Assembly: GCA_007116575.1 (NCBI GenBank)
Contig: SKIF01000010.1
Span: 1 to 64,000, forward strand
Direction of reading: 5' to 3'
Length of the DNA stretch: 64,000 nucleotides
Source: Paracoccaceae bacterium
GTDB lineage: Bacteria; Pseudomonadota; Alphaproteobacteria; Rhodobacterales; Rhodobacteraceae
The translations under genes and the position numbers were made by a program. This document shows, one piece after another, positions 29,477 to 39,265 of the stretch (position 1 is the first letter of the stretch; each line of letters begins with the position of its first letter). Below the pieces are notes generated by a model, which was not told the DNA's origin, made no database searches, and was given only the letters and a program-made list of their open reading frames with translations.

Positions 29477-32276
29477 CGCTTCGGGCTTCCTCTTGTTGGG
29501 TGTCCTGCGCCAGCAGGGCGGTGATGCAGGTCTCGGCGCGCGCGCAGGCGGTTTGCAGTGCCTCGGCCAGCGCGTCGGGGCTGGCAGCCCCGGCGGCGGA
29601 CAAGATAAACTTCTGTCCGCCTGGGCCAAGCTCGGCAATGTCCGAAATCCGGTCGGCCAACAACCGGCCTGTGGCCTGCATGGTCCAGCACAGGCGATAG
29701 GCATTGGTCAGGCAGGTTTCGGTTTCCGGTGTGATCAGCCAGGCGCGGCGTCCGGCGCGCAACTGCGCCTCGACCCGGTGCGCGGGGTGGCCTGCGCCCA
29801 GTGCACAGAATTGCGCCGCGAGTTCGATATCCATCAGCCGCCCCGGCCCGGCCTTGGCGTCCCAGAGCCCATGCGCGGGCTTGGCCTCGGCCAGCCTGGC
29901 GCGCATGTCGGCCACATCTTGCCGGAGTGTGGGCCCTGAGGCTTTCTCGGCCAAAAGAGTGCGCCGGAAATCTTCTAGCCGGACACCAAGACGGGCGGAG
30001 CCAGCCACGCGCCGCGCACGGGTGAGGGCCAGATGTTCCCAGGTCCAGGCCTCACTCTGCTGATAAGAGGTGAAAGAGGCGAGACTGGTCGCGACCGGCC
30101 CCTGCCGCCCCGAGGGGCGCAGGCGCATGTCCACCTCATAAAGGCGGCCCTCGGCGGTGGGTGCGCTCATGGCGGTCAGGAACGCCTTGGTGAGCCTTGC
30201 GTAATAGCTGCGCAAATCAAGCGGGCGCGGGCCATCGGACTGGCTGTCGGCTTCGGCGTCATAGATGATGATCAGGTCGAGATCCGAGGCGGCGTTGAGC
30301 CGACCCGCGCCCAGTGACCCCATGCCCAGCACAACCGCTTCGGCCTCCGGGATGCGGCCATGCTTGCGGGCGAAATGGGCTTGCACCACTGGCCAGAGCG
30401 CGCCCAGCGTGGCCTCGGCCAGCGCGGCGTATTGCTGGCCTGCCTCAAACGCATCGATCAGCCCGCGCAGATGGTGCACCCCGATGCGGAAATGCCATTC
30501 ACGTGCCCAGATGCGCGCGCTGTCAAGCTGGCGCTCATAGTCATCAAGGCTGGCCAGACGGTCGGCGAGGGATTTCTGCAGATCGACCGTGGCAGGCCAG
30601 GGGGTGAAGAAACCGCCCCCTATCACAGCATCGAACACGGCCGCATTGCGCGAGAGATAGGCGGCAAGGCGGGGTGCTGTTGCGCAAATGTCAACAATCA
30701 GCTCAATGAGCGGGGGATTGGCTTCGAAAAGTGAAAAGAGTTGCACGCCAGCGGGCAGGCCAGCAAGGAAACGGTCGAACTGCACGAGGGCGGCTTCGGG
30801 GTCGGCGGCGTCCTGCAACAACGTCAGCAGCCGCGGCCGGACGCGTTTGAAGATTTCCTTGGCGCGGCTGGAGCGCAGCGCGGCGTAGCGGGGCCACCCA
30901 TCGACAAGCGCCTGCGCAGTGTCAGAGAGTTCGGGCTCCGCGGTGTCGGGTGTGTCAGGTGCGAAGAAGCCTTCGGTAAGCTGGGCAACCTCTTGCAGGC
31001 GGGCCTTGAGATCTTGCCGGAACCGCGCAGTATCGGCCTCGCCCGTGAAGCGGGCGATGCGGTCAAAGCCTTCGTCTGAATTGGGAAGTTTCTGGGTCTG
31101 GGCGTCCTGGACCATCTGCAACCGGTGTTCGATCTCGCGGTGCTCGATGTAATGTGCGGTCAGTTTCCCGGCCAGATCTTTCGGTATCCAGCCTTTCGCA
31201 GCCAGCGCAGCCAGCCCCTCGACCGTGCGGGGGCTGCGCAGGTCGGGGTCGCGCCCCCCGGCGATCAATTGCCGGGTCTGGGTAAAGAACTCGATCTCGC
31301 GGATTCCGCCCTGACCAAGCTTGATGTCATGCCCGTCGAGCGAGAGCGCACCGCCAAGCCCTTTGTGCGCCTTGATCCTGAGCCGCATGTCATGGGCGTC
31401 CTGAATCGCGGCATAGTCCAGATGGCGGCGCCAGACAAAGGGGCGCAGGGTCTCGAGGAAGCGCTGACCGGCGGCAATGTCACCTGCGCAGGGGCGGGCC
31501 TTGATATAGGCCGCGCGCTCCCATGTGCGCCCGAGGCTCTCGTAATAGCGCTCGGCGGCTTCCATCGACAGGCAGACGGGGGTCACGGACGGGTCGGGGC
31601 GCAGCCGCAGGTCTGTACGAAAGACATATCCCTCGGCAGTGTGGTCCGACAGCAGCCCGCACAGCTTGCGCGTGGCACGGATGAAGGCGGCGCGGGCGTC
31701 GTGGTAGTCATCGGGGGCGAAGCGGGTTTCATCAAACAGGCAGATCAGGTCGATATCGGAGGAATAATTCAACTCGCGCGCGCCCATCTTGCCCATGGCG
31801 AGGATGACCATGCCCGCGCCGGTCGTGGTATCCTCGGGGGTCATGCCGGGCAGTTTGCCACGCCGGATTTCCTCGGCCAGCAGCGCGCGCAGACCTGCAT
31901 CACAGGCTCGGTCTGCCAGATCTGTCAGCGCCCCTGTCACCTGATCGAGCGACCAGATGCCGCCCAGATCGGCCAGTGCCGCGAGCAGGGCGACGCGCCG
32001 TTTCGCCTGCCGCAGGCGGGCAGAGAGATCGGCCAGCGGCACCGCATCCAGCGCGGTGAGTTCGGGGCGCAAGCTGTCTTCGGGGGGACGGGTCAGGGCC
32101 TTGTCTAGCCAGTCGCGCTCGCGGTTCATCAGTGTGGCCAGATACGGGCTGCACCCGGCCGCCCCCGCGACCAGATCGGACAGCGGCGCGGGCAGGCCGG
32201 AAAAGAGTGCACGGGCCTCGGCCCCGGATTCGGGGTCATGAGGCAGCGGGCAGCGGGTGAGAGAGCCGAAAGACAT
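29460..32276 (-). CDS. glnE: Bifunctional glutamine synthetase adenylyltransferase/deadenylase
   Basis: Two nucleotidyltransferase halves: ILAMGKMGARELNYSSDIDLICLFD and VLGMGSLGAGRLNAASDLDLIIIYD. Confidence 0.95.
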   Translation of the reverse strand: MSFGSLTRCPLPHDPESGAEARALFSGLPAPLSDLVAGAAGCSPYLATLMNRERDWLDKALTRPPEDSLRPELTALDAVPLADLSARLRQAKRRVALLAALADLGGIWSLDQVTGALTDLADRACDAGLRALLAEEIRRGKLPGMTPEDTTTGAGMVILAMGKMGARELNYSSDIDLICLFDETRFAPDDYHDARAAFIRATRKLCGLLSDHTAEGYVFRTDLRLRPDPSVTPVCLSMEAAERYYESLGRTWERAAYIKARPCAGDIAAGQRFLETLRPFVWRRHLDYAAIQDAHDMRLRIKAHKGLGGALSLDGHDIKLGQGGIREIEFFTQTRQLIAGGRDPDLRSPRTVEGLAALAAKGWIPKDLAGKLTAHYIEHREIEHRLQMVQDAQTQKLPNSDEGFDRIARFTGEADTARFRQDLKARLQEVAQLTEGFFAPDTPDTAEPELSDTAQALVDGWPRYAALRSSRAKEIFKRVRPRLLTLLQDAADPEAALVQFDRFLAGLPAGVQLFSLFEANPPLIELIVDICATAPRLAAYLSRNAAVFDAVIGGGFFTPWPATVDLQKSLADRLASLDDYERQLDSARIWAREWHFRIGVHHLRGLIDAFEAGQQYAALAEATLGALWPVVQAHFARKHGRIPEAEAVVLGMGSLGAGRLNAASDLDLIIIYDAEADSQSDGPRPLDLRSYYARLTKAFLTAMSAPTAEGRLYEVDMRLRPSGRQGPVATSLASFTSYQQSEAWTWEHLALTRARRVAGSARLGVRLEDFRRTLLAEKASGPTLRQDVADMRARLAEAKPAHGLWDAKAGPGRLMDIELAAQFCALGAGHPAHRVEAQLRAGRRAWLITPETETCLTNAYRLCWTMQATGRLLADRISDIAELGPGGQKFILSAAGAASPDALAEALQTACARAETCITALLAQDTQQEEARSDAQLQ

Positions 32277-32418
32277 GGGAAAAACATGCCCCGGTACTGG
32301 CAGGAGGTCAATCGAACAAGCTATTTGAAAAGTTGCGAAAACTGCGCGGTGGGGGCGTAGGCCGGGCCAGTCCGGGGCGCTTTATTGCGCTATCAGCCCA
32401 GTTTTTTCTTGCCAAAAT

Positions 32419-32437
32419 TGGTAAAGTTACTTTACCA
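32419..32437. promoter_or_regulatory. Candidate operator upstream of TRAP operon
   Basis: Perfect inverted repeat TGGTAAAG-TTA-CTTTACCA. Confidence 0.55.
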
Positions 32438-32580
32438 GATGCTGTAGGGAGAGGAGCGTTGCTGCGAGCGAGAGGGCGTTTGCGCAATAATATTTCGTGA
32501 CGCCGGCCCTTTGCCCTTGACGGAGCCCATCTTTGGCAGATGGATATAGGGACTGTTGTCCAACAACCGGAGGAACAAGA

Positions 32581-33642
32581 ATGAACAAGCTTTTCATAAC
32601 GACCGCACTGACGGCCAGCCTTGCAGCCGGTGCTGTCTCGGCGCAGGAGCGCGTACGCTGGCAGGTGCCGATGGCATTTCCATCCACCCTGGCTGGTCTT
32701 GCGGACGCGATGCCCTGGATGGCCGACCAGATGCGTGCGATGACCGATGGCGCGATTGATCTACGTGTAGCAGAGCCGGGCACAGTTGTCCCGGCACTGG
32801 CCGCGTTTGATGCGGTCAGCGACGGCTCGATTGACGCAGCATATTCTTGGATGGGGTATGAACTTGGCTCGCTGCCCTCTGCTGCCCTTTTTGGCGCGAC
32901 TCCATTCGGCCTCGAATCCATCGAATATCTTGCATGGATGTATTTCCACGGTGGTCGCGAGTTGATGACCGAGGCATATGCCCCGTTCAATATTCACATG
33001 ATCCCCTGCGGCACGATCAGCCCGGAAACCGCTGGCTGGTTCCGCAGTGAGCTTGAAAGTGTTGAAGACCTGCAAGGTCTGCGCTTCCGTGCTGCCGGTA
33101 TCGGTGGCGAAATCATGATGGAGCTTGGTAAATCCGTCACAATGTTGCCCGGCGGTGAACTGTATCAGGCCCTCGAAACCGGTGTGCTGGACGCAACCGA
33201 GTTCTCGCTTCCCTCGGCGGATCTGCAGCTTGGCTTCTATCAGGTGGCGGACTATCTGTATCTGCCGGGCTGGCACCAGCCTTCGACCAACCAGGCGCTG
33301 TATGTGAACATGGATAGCTGGAATGCGCTGAACCCGCAGACACAGGCCATGTTCGAGACAAGCTGCATGGCGGCAAACGCCTATGCCATTGCAAAGGCAG
33401 AAGCCATGCAAGGGCCTGCACTTCAAGAGCTTGAAGAAAAGGGTGCGAATATCCGCACCTATTCTGACGAATTCATCGCAGCTTTCCGTGACGCACATCA
33501 CACCGTCATCGAGCGCCGTTCAGCAGATGATGAGTTGTTTGCGCGGGTCTATAACTCGATGATGGAGTTCCAGGCGCTCAACCGTCCGTGGAAAGAGCAG
33601 GGCTATCTTCCGCGTGACTGGCAGACTCGCATCGGCGAATAA
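32581..33642 (+). CDS. TRAP transporter substrate-binding protein (DctP family, TakP-like)
   Basis: Signal peptide MNKLFITTALTASLAAGAVSA; DLQGLRFRAAGIGGEIMMELGKSVTMLPGGELYQALETGVLDATEF. Confidence 0.93.
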   Translation: MNKLFITTALTASLAAGAVSAQERVRWQVPMAFPSTLAGLADAMPWMADQMRAMTDGAIDLRVAEPGTVVPALAAFDAVSDGSIDAAYSWMGYELGSLPSAALFGATPFGLESIEYLAWMYFHGGRELMTEAYAPFNIHMIPCGTISPETAGWFRSELESVEDLQGLRFRAAGIGGEIMMELGKSVTMLPGGELYQALETGVLDATEFSLPSADLQLGFYQVADYLYLPGWHQPSTNQALYVNMDSWNALNPQTQAMFETSCMAANAYAIAKAEAMQGPALQELEEKGANIRTYSDEFIAAFRDAHHTVIERRSADDELFARVYNSMMEFQALNRPWKEQGYLPRDWQTRIGE

Positions 33643-33744
33643 ACGCGCACCGGTACATTCTGGCCGCGCCCTGTGACAGGGCGCGGTCATGATCAAACGG
33701 GGCACACAGATGGCCCGTGTCCGATTACAGATGGGACACCCGAA

Positions 33745-34347
33745 ATGAGCCAGCCAATATCCGAAGTCAGCGTTGACCTTGACAAGGTCGAGGATGCAGG
33801 TGCGCGCAGTCACGGACTGGATTTTCCGCGCACATGGCTTTCAGACATGATCGAGACGGCCCTCGAACTGCTGTCCTATGTCCTGAATTCAATCTGGATT
33901 ATTCTGATCCTGATCATCGTTGCCAATGTCATCATGCGCTATGCGCTGAACGTCAACTACATCTGGATCGAGGAAATTCAGTGGCATATGTTCGCAGTCG
34001 GGTTCATGTTCGGGATTGGCTATGCCCTTATGCATGACGCCCATGTGCGAGTTGATGTGCTCGCTGTGAATTTCGGTCAGACTACGCGTGCCTGGATCGA
34101 GCTTCTCGCAATCGTGGCTATTATTCTGCCATTATGCAGTATCATCATCACATACGGCATCCCGTTCGTCGAGGCGTCCTACAATCGCAATGAACGGTCT
34201 GCCGCGCCTGGCGGTTTGGCCAATCGCTGGATGATAAAGAGCGTGATCGTGCTGGCTTTCGCCTATATCGGTCTGGCGGCCATCGCACGTTTGCTGCGGG
34301 TTACGGCGTATCTTTTCAACCTTCCGCGCGCGCGGCGCACGCAATAG
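33745..34347 (+). CDS. TRAP transporter small permease (DctQ)
   Basis: Four-TM profile; NVIMRYALNVNYIWIEEIQWHMFAVGFMFGIGYAL. Confidence 0.92.
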   Translation: MSQPISEVSVDLDKVEDAGARSHGLDFPRTWLSDMIETALELLSYVLNSIWIILILIIVANVIMRYALNVNYIWIEEIQWHMFAVGFMFGIGYALMHDAHVRVDVLAVNFGQTTRAWIELLAIVAIILPLCSIIITYGIPFVEASYNRNERSAAPGGLANRWMIKSVIVLAFAYIGLAAIARLLRVTAYLFNLPRARRTQ

Positions 34348-34391
34348 CGACATCGTCGCAATCAACGCAGTTTTCACGACAGGGACGCGGG

Positions 34392-35747
34392 ATGGAACTC
34401 AACGAAATTCTCGTCATCTTTATGCTGATCTCTTTCATAGCTCTGATTTTCACCGGAATCCCGGTGGCATGGGCCTTGGCCGGTGTGTCGATCGGGTTCA
34501 GCGTGATCGCGGTATTCGGGTTCGAGTGGTTCAACTGGGACACATATTTTCTGACGGATTTCCGCATTTTCAACATTTTCGTCCAGCGTATCTGGGCGCA
34601 GATGTCGAACTGGATACTGGTGGCGCTGCCGATGTTCATCTTCATGGGGCTGATGCTGGAACGCTCGGGCGTCACAGAGAAGCTGATGTCGAATTTCATC
34701 CAGCTTTTCGGTCGGTTCCGAGGTGGGTTGGCGCTGGGCGTGGTGCTGATCGGGATCCTGCTGGCGGCCTCGACCGGCATTGTGGGTGCCTCGGTTGTGC
34801 TGCTGGCGCTTCTGTCCATGCCGATCATGCTGCAGCAGGGCTACAACAAGGGCTTTGCCTCGGGTGTGGTGGCCTCGGCGGGCACCTTGGGTATCCTGAT
34901 TCCGCCCTCGATCATGCTGATCATCATGGCCGACCAGATGTCGGTCTCGGTCGGCAACCTGTTCATGGGCGCGCTGTTCCCCGGGCTTTTGTTGGGGACT
35001 TTCTATATCATCTACATCATGGGCGCGGCCACGTTCTTCAAGACGCTGGCCCCGGCCCCGGCAGACCTGCCGCCCGTGACGGCAAAGCTGATCTTCGACA
35101 CGCTTCTGGCCGTGGTGCCGCCATTGCTGCTGATCCTGGCCGTTCTGGGCTCTATCTTCATGGGGCTGGCGACACCGACCGAAGCGTCTGGCGTGGGGGC
35201 ATTTGGCGCGACAGTGCTGGCCGCACTCAACGGGCGGCTGAGCTGGGCGGTGCTGAAAGATGTGGGCATGAAAACCACGCTGACGACGGCCTTTATCTTC
35301 GGCATTTTCCTTGGTGCGACCATGTTCGCGGTCGTGATGCGGCAGTTGGGCGGGGATGAATTCATCACCCAGTCGCTGCGCTCACTGCCTTTCGGCCCCT
35401 CCGGCATCGTGCTGACGATCCTGTTCATCGCCTTCCTTGCGGGCTTCTTCCTCGACTGGCTGGAGATCTCGCTGATCATGCTGCCGCTGGTTGCGCCCGT
35501 CGTGGTGCTGCTGGGCTTTGACCAGATCTGGTTCATTGTGCTGTTCGCTGTGGTGCTGCAAACCAGTTTCCTGACACCGCCTGTGGGCTTTTCGCTCTTC
35601 TACCTCAAGGGTGTCGCACCACCGGGGGTGACGATTGTCGACATCTATAAGGGGGTGCTGCCTTTTGTGGCCTTGCAGATGCTGGCCGTGCTGTGCGTGT
35701 TCCTGTTCCCGCAACTTGTTCTCTGGCTGCCGGGCGTCATGTATTGA
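34392..35747 (+). CDS. TRAP transporter large permease (DctM)
   Basis: VASAGTLGILIPPSIMLIIMADQMSVSVGNLFMGALFPG; long polytopic ORF. Confidence 0.95.
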   Translation: MELNEILVIFMLISFIALIFTGIPVAWALAGVSIGFSVIAVFGFEWFNWDTYFLTDFRIFNIFVQRIWAQMSNWILVALPMFIFMGLMLERSGVTEKLMSNFIQLFGRFRGGLALGVVLIGILLAASTGIVGASVVLLALLSMPIMLQQGYNKGFASGVVASAGTLGILIPPSIMLIIMADQMSVSVGNLFMGALFPGLLLGTFYIIYIMGAATFFKTLAPAPADLPPVTAKLIFDTLLAVVPPLLLILAVLGSIFMGLATPTEASGVGAFGATVLAALNGRLSWAVLKDVGMKTTLTTAFIFGIFLGATMFAVVMRQLGGDEFITQSLRSLPFGPSGIVLTILFIAFLAGFFLDWLEISLIMLPLVAPVVVLLGFDQIWFIVLFAVVLQTSFLTPPVGFSLFYLKGVAPPGVTIVDIYKGVLPFVALQMLAVLCVFLFPQLVLWLPGVMY

Positions 35748-35839
35748 GAAGCTTGTCTAGGGGGCGCAGACGTTGCGCCCCTTGCCGTATGCTGCGAATC
35801 TGATAGCTTCGTTTGATCAAATTCAACCGGAGTCTCGCC

Positions 35840-37162
35840 ATGGCCCTCGACCGCCCCACCCCGAATGATCTGCGCGCCTTCTGGATGCCGTTCACCGCGA
35901 ACCGCCAGTTCAAGGCCGCACCCCGTATGCTGGTCGAGGCAGAGGGGATGTTCTACACCACTTCAGACGGGCGGCAGGTACTGGATGGCACGGCGGGGCT
36001 GTGGTGCTGCAATGCGGGCCACAAGCGGCCGAAGATTGTCGAGGCAATCCAGAAACAGGCCGCCGAACTGGACTATGCGCCCGCCTTCCAGATGGGCCAT
36101 CCGAAGGCATTCGAACTCGCCAACCGGCTGGTGGACATGGCCCCGGACGGGATGGACCATGCGTTCTTTGTCAATTCCGGCTCCGAGGCGGTGGAAACCG
36201 CGCTGAAGATCGCCATCGCTTATCATCGCGCGCGCGGCGAGGGTGCGCGCACACGGCTGATCGGGCGCGAGCGGGGCTATCACGGGGTGAATTTCGGTGG
36301 CATCTCGGTCGGCGGGATTGTCAACAATCGCCGCCATTTCGGCGCGATGCTCTCAGGCGTGGACCATCTTCCGCACACGCATATTCCCGAAAACCAGTGG
36401 ACGCGCGGCCAGCCCGAACATGGCGCGCATCTGGCCGATGATCTGGAACGCATCGTCGCGCTGCATGGCCCCGACACCATTGCCGCTGTCATCGTGGAAC
36501 CCGTGGCAGGTTCGACCGGCGTGCTGATCCCGCCCATGGGCTATCTGCAACGCCTGCGCGAGATCACGGCGAAACACGGCATCCTGTTGATCTTTGATGA
36601 GGTCATCACCGGTTTCGGACGTCTGGGCAGTGCCTTTGCGGCGCAGCATTTCGATGTCATGCCCGACATGATCACCTGCGCCAAGGGGCTGACCAATGGC
36701 GTGATCCCGATGGGCGCGGTGCTGACGACAGCGGCGATTCACGATGCCTTTATGCAGGGCCCCGAGCATATGATCGAACTGTTCCACGGATATACCTATT
36801 CCGGCAGCCCGATTGCCTCCGCCGCAGGGCTGGCGACGCTCGAGACTTACCGCGAAGAGGGGCTGTTTGAGCGCTGCGCGGAGATCGCGCCCTATTGGGA
36901 AGAGGCGGTTCATTCGCTGAAAGGCCGCCGCCATGTCATCGACATCCGCAACATGGGGCTGATCGGCGCGGTGGAACTGGAGCCGATTGCAGGCGCACCC
37001 ACGCAGCGGGCTTTCTCGGCCTTCCTGAAAGCCTATGAGAAGGGCGTGCTGATCCGCACTACAGGCGATATCATTGCCATGTCGCCGCCGCTGATCATCG
37101 AAAAATCGCATATCGACCAGTTGATCGACACACTGGGCGAGGTGCTGGACGCGCTCGACTGA
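35840..37162 (+). CDS. Class III omega-amino acid:pyruvate-type aminotransferase
   Basis: LDGTAGLWCCNAGHKRPKIVEAIQ; LIFDEVITGFGRLGSAFAAQHFDVMPDMITCAKGLTNG (PLP lysine). Confidence 0.92.
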   Translation: MALDRPTPNDLRAFWMPFTANRQFKAAPRMLVEAEGMFYTTSDGRQVLDGTAGLWCCNAGHKRPKIVEAIQKQAAELDYAPAFQMGHPKAFELANRLVDMAPDGMDHAFFVNSGSEAVETALKIAIAYHRARGEGARTRLIGRERGYHGVNFGGISVGGIVNNRRHFGAMLSGVDHLPHTHIPENQWTRGQPEHGAHLADDLERIVALHGPDTIAAVIVEPVAGSTGVLIPPMGYLQRLREITAKHGILLIFDEVITGFGRLGSAFAAQHFDVMPDMITCAKGLTNGVIPMGAVLTTAAIHDAFMQGPEHMIELFHGYTYSGSPIASAAGLATLETYREEGLFERCAEIAPYWEEAVHSLKGRRHVIDIRNMGLIGAVELEPIAGAPTQRAFSAFLKAYEKGVLIRTTGDIIAMSPPLIIEKSHIDQLIDTLGEVLDALD

Positions 37163-37629
37163 TGAGCAAGTCAGTCAAACGCGTCGCCCGTGTTCTCTCG
37201 GAGGCGGGTCTGCCAGACACGATTGCCGAACCCGGCGAGAGCCGCACGGCGGCGCTTGCCGCTGCGGCCTGCGGCTGCGAGATCGACCAGATCGTGAAGT
37301 CGATCATCTTCGCGGGCGAAGAATCCGGCGCGATCCGGCTGTTCCTGACCGCTGGCGGCAACCGGATCTGCGCCGAGAAGGCGTCAAGACTGGCGGGCGA
37401 GGCGCTGGGCCGCGCCGACGCCGCGCTGGTGCGCGCGGCGACGGGTTTCGCCATTGGTGGCGTGGCCCCCGTGGGTCACCTCACCCCCTCGCCCACATGG
37501 ATCGACCCGCGCCTCTTGGAGTTCCCGCTGGTCTGGGCAGCGGCGGGAACTCCGCGCCATGTCTTTTCAATCGATCCGCAACGGCTTATCACGCTGGCAG
37601 ATGCCACGGTTGCGGATTTCACCGAATGA
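37162..37629 (+). CDS. YbaK/EbsC-family (prolyl-tRNA editing-like) protein
   Basis: GCEIDQIVKSIIFAGEESG...LTAGGNRICAEKAS...GFAIGGVAPVGH. Confidence 0.9.
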   Translation: MSKSVKRVARVLSEAGLPDTIAEPGESRTAALAAAACGCEIDQIVKSIIFAGEESGAIRLFLTAGGNRICAEKASRLAGEALGRADAALVRAATGFAIGGVAPVGHLTPSPTWIDPRLLEFPLVWAAAGTPRHVFSIDPQRLITLADATVADFTE

Positions 37630-38060
37630 GCCTGCCCGACCCCGAGTTGCAGCCCGAATTCTACAGCGATGTACCGCTCAAGCGTGCGCTGGCCTGGCTG
37701 GTGGACCTCTTGGTGACTCTGGCGCTGACCGTGGTGGCGCTCGTGTTCACGCTGTTCGTGGCCACGTTTTTTCTGCCGATTTTCTATGCAATGATCTCGA
37801 TTGCCTATCGCACCGTGATGTTGTCGCGCTACGGGGCAACGCTGGGGATGATGGTCACGGCGCTGAAATGGCGCGGGCTGGACGGGCGCGCGCCCGACCC
37901 GATGACGGCTTTTATCTATAGCGCAATTCACGCCGGTCAGTGGACCGTCCTGCCGCTGCAGATCGCCTCGATCGTGATGATCCTGGTCACGCCCTATCGG
38001 CAGGGGCTGAATGATCATATCATGGGTACTACCATGCTGCACCGGATGTCACCCGAATAG
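37626..38060 (+). CDS. RDD-family membrane protein
   Basis: DVPLKRALAWLVDLLVTLALTVVAL...GATLGMMVTALKWRGLDGRAP; ATGA overlap with upstream gene. Confidence 0.82.
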   Translation: MSLPDPELQPEFYSDVPLKRALAWLVDLLVTLALTVVALVFTLFVATFFLPIFYAMISIAYRTVMLSRYGATLGMMVTALKWRGLDGRAPDPMTAFIYSAIHAGQWTVLPLQIASIVMILVTPYRQGLNDHIMGTTMLHRMSPE

Positions 38061-38139
38061 CGCACCGCAAGACCCCTTGGCGAATGGCAAAAGCCTTGCT
38101 AGTCTCTGCGCTTGAGCCTACGCCTCAAGACGGAAACCC

Positions 38140-38997
38140 ATGCGCCACAGCCTGCCGACCATCCCGCAGTTCTATGTAACTGCCCCCCAGCCCTGCCCCT
38201 ATCTGCCGGGCCGGATGGAGCGCAAGCTGTTCACCGCGCTGCAGGGTGATCAGGCCGAGGCGATGAATGACACGTTGTCGAAACAAGGCTTCCGGCGGTC
38301 GCAGAATGTGCTCTATCGTCCGTCCTGCGCCGAGTGCTGCGCCTGCCTGTCGGCGCGGATCCGGGTGGAAGATTTCGAGCCCTCGAAATCGCAACGCCGT
38401 GTGCAGCGCCGCAATGCGCATCTGCGTCGCCATGTCACCAGTGCCTGGGCGACCGAGGATCAGTTCGACCTGTTCCGCCGCTATCTGGATTCGCGCCACG
38501 CCGATGGTGGCATGGCCGATATGGACGTGTTCGAATTCGCCGCAATGGTCGAGGAAACGCCGGTGCGAACACGGGTGCTGGAATATCTCGACCCGGCTGG
38601 CGGCGGGCGCGGTAGCCTGCAGGCTGTCTGCCTGACCGATGTGCTCGATGACGGGCTGAGCCTGGTCTATTCCTTCTTCGAGCCTGCCCTGGCCGGAAAC
38701 TCGCTGGGCAGCTACATGATCCTCGATCAGATCGCGCTGGCGCGGAGACTGGGCCTCCCTTACGTCTATCTCGGCTATTGGGTGCCTGGCAGCCCCAAGA
38801 TGGATTACAAGGCCCGCTTCTCGGCGCTTGAGGTTTATCACCAAGACAAATGGCAAACGCTGCAGGCTCCCGAAAACTATTCGGGCACCACGCATCCGCT
38901 GTCGGTGAAGCCCATTGCCGAACAGGTGGCCAATCTTGAAATGCCCGATAGCCTGAGCGCGCCGGTCGCACCGGGCCGCATGTTGCGCGGCATCTAG
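38140..38997 (+). CDS. bpt: Aspartate/glutamate leucyltransferase (ATE1-like, Bpt)
   Basis: [16 protein letters not shown]...[19 protein letters not shown]...[28 protein letters not shown]. Confidence 0.95.
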   Translation: MRHSLPTIPQFYVTAPQPCPYLPGRMERKLFTALQGDQAEAMNDTLSKQGFRRSQNVLYRPSCAECCACLSARIRVEDFEPSKSQRRVQRRNAHLRRHVTSAWATEDQFDLFRRYLDSRHADGGMADMDVFEFAAMVEETPVRTRVLEYLDPAGGGRGSLQAVCLTDVLDDGLSLVYSFFEPALAGNSLGSYMILDQIALARRLGLPYVYLGYWVPGSPKMDYKARFSALEVYHQDKWQTLQAPENYSGTTHPLSVKPIAEQVANLEMPDSLSAPVAPGRMLRGI

Positions 38998-39265
38998 CGC
39001 GACGGGCAAGGCCGGATCTGGCATCGATTTTTTCGGGCTGACATGCGTGTCTACCATGTACAGGGGCGAGAGGTGTCCTCTATGGGTTGACGCCTTGAAC
39101 ATGCGCGCCGCGACATATGGTGGCTTGGGCGTCTGATCTGCGAAAATACCACATTTCCGGGGGGTTATTTCGCGTTGTCCAACCGGATTCTGGACGTGGC
39201 GCGACTCTCGCGGTATCCTTGCGTTCAAGACAGGGCAACAAGACCCTGCGCAGTCGAGGCAGTCC

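Noticed and set aside
35813-35826. FNR-like TTGAT-CAAA-TTCAA just before the aminotransferase gene
   Set aside because: One mismatch and only 14 nt from the start codon, overlapping where the RBS should be; probably a chance match around TTTGATCAAA.
38111-38129. Inverted repeat CTTGAG-N7-CTCAAG ahead of bpt
   Set aside because: Only 6-bp arms with no other support; insufficient to call an operator or attenuator.
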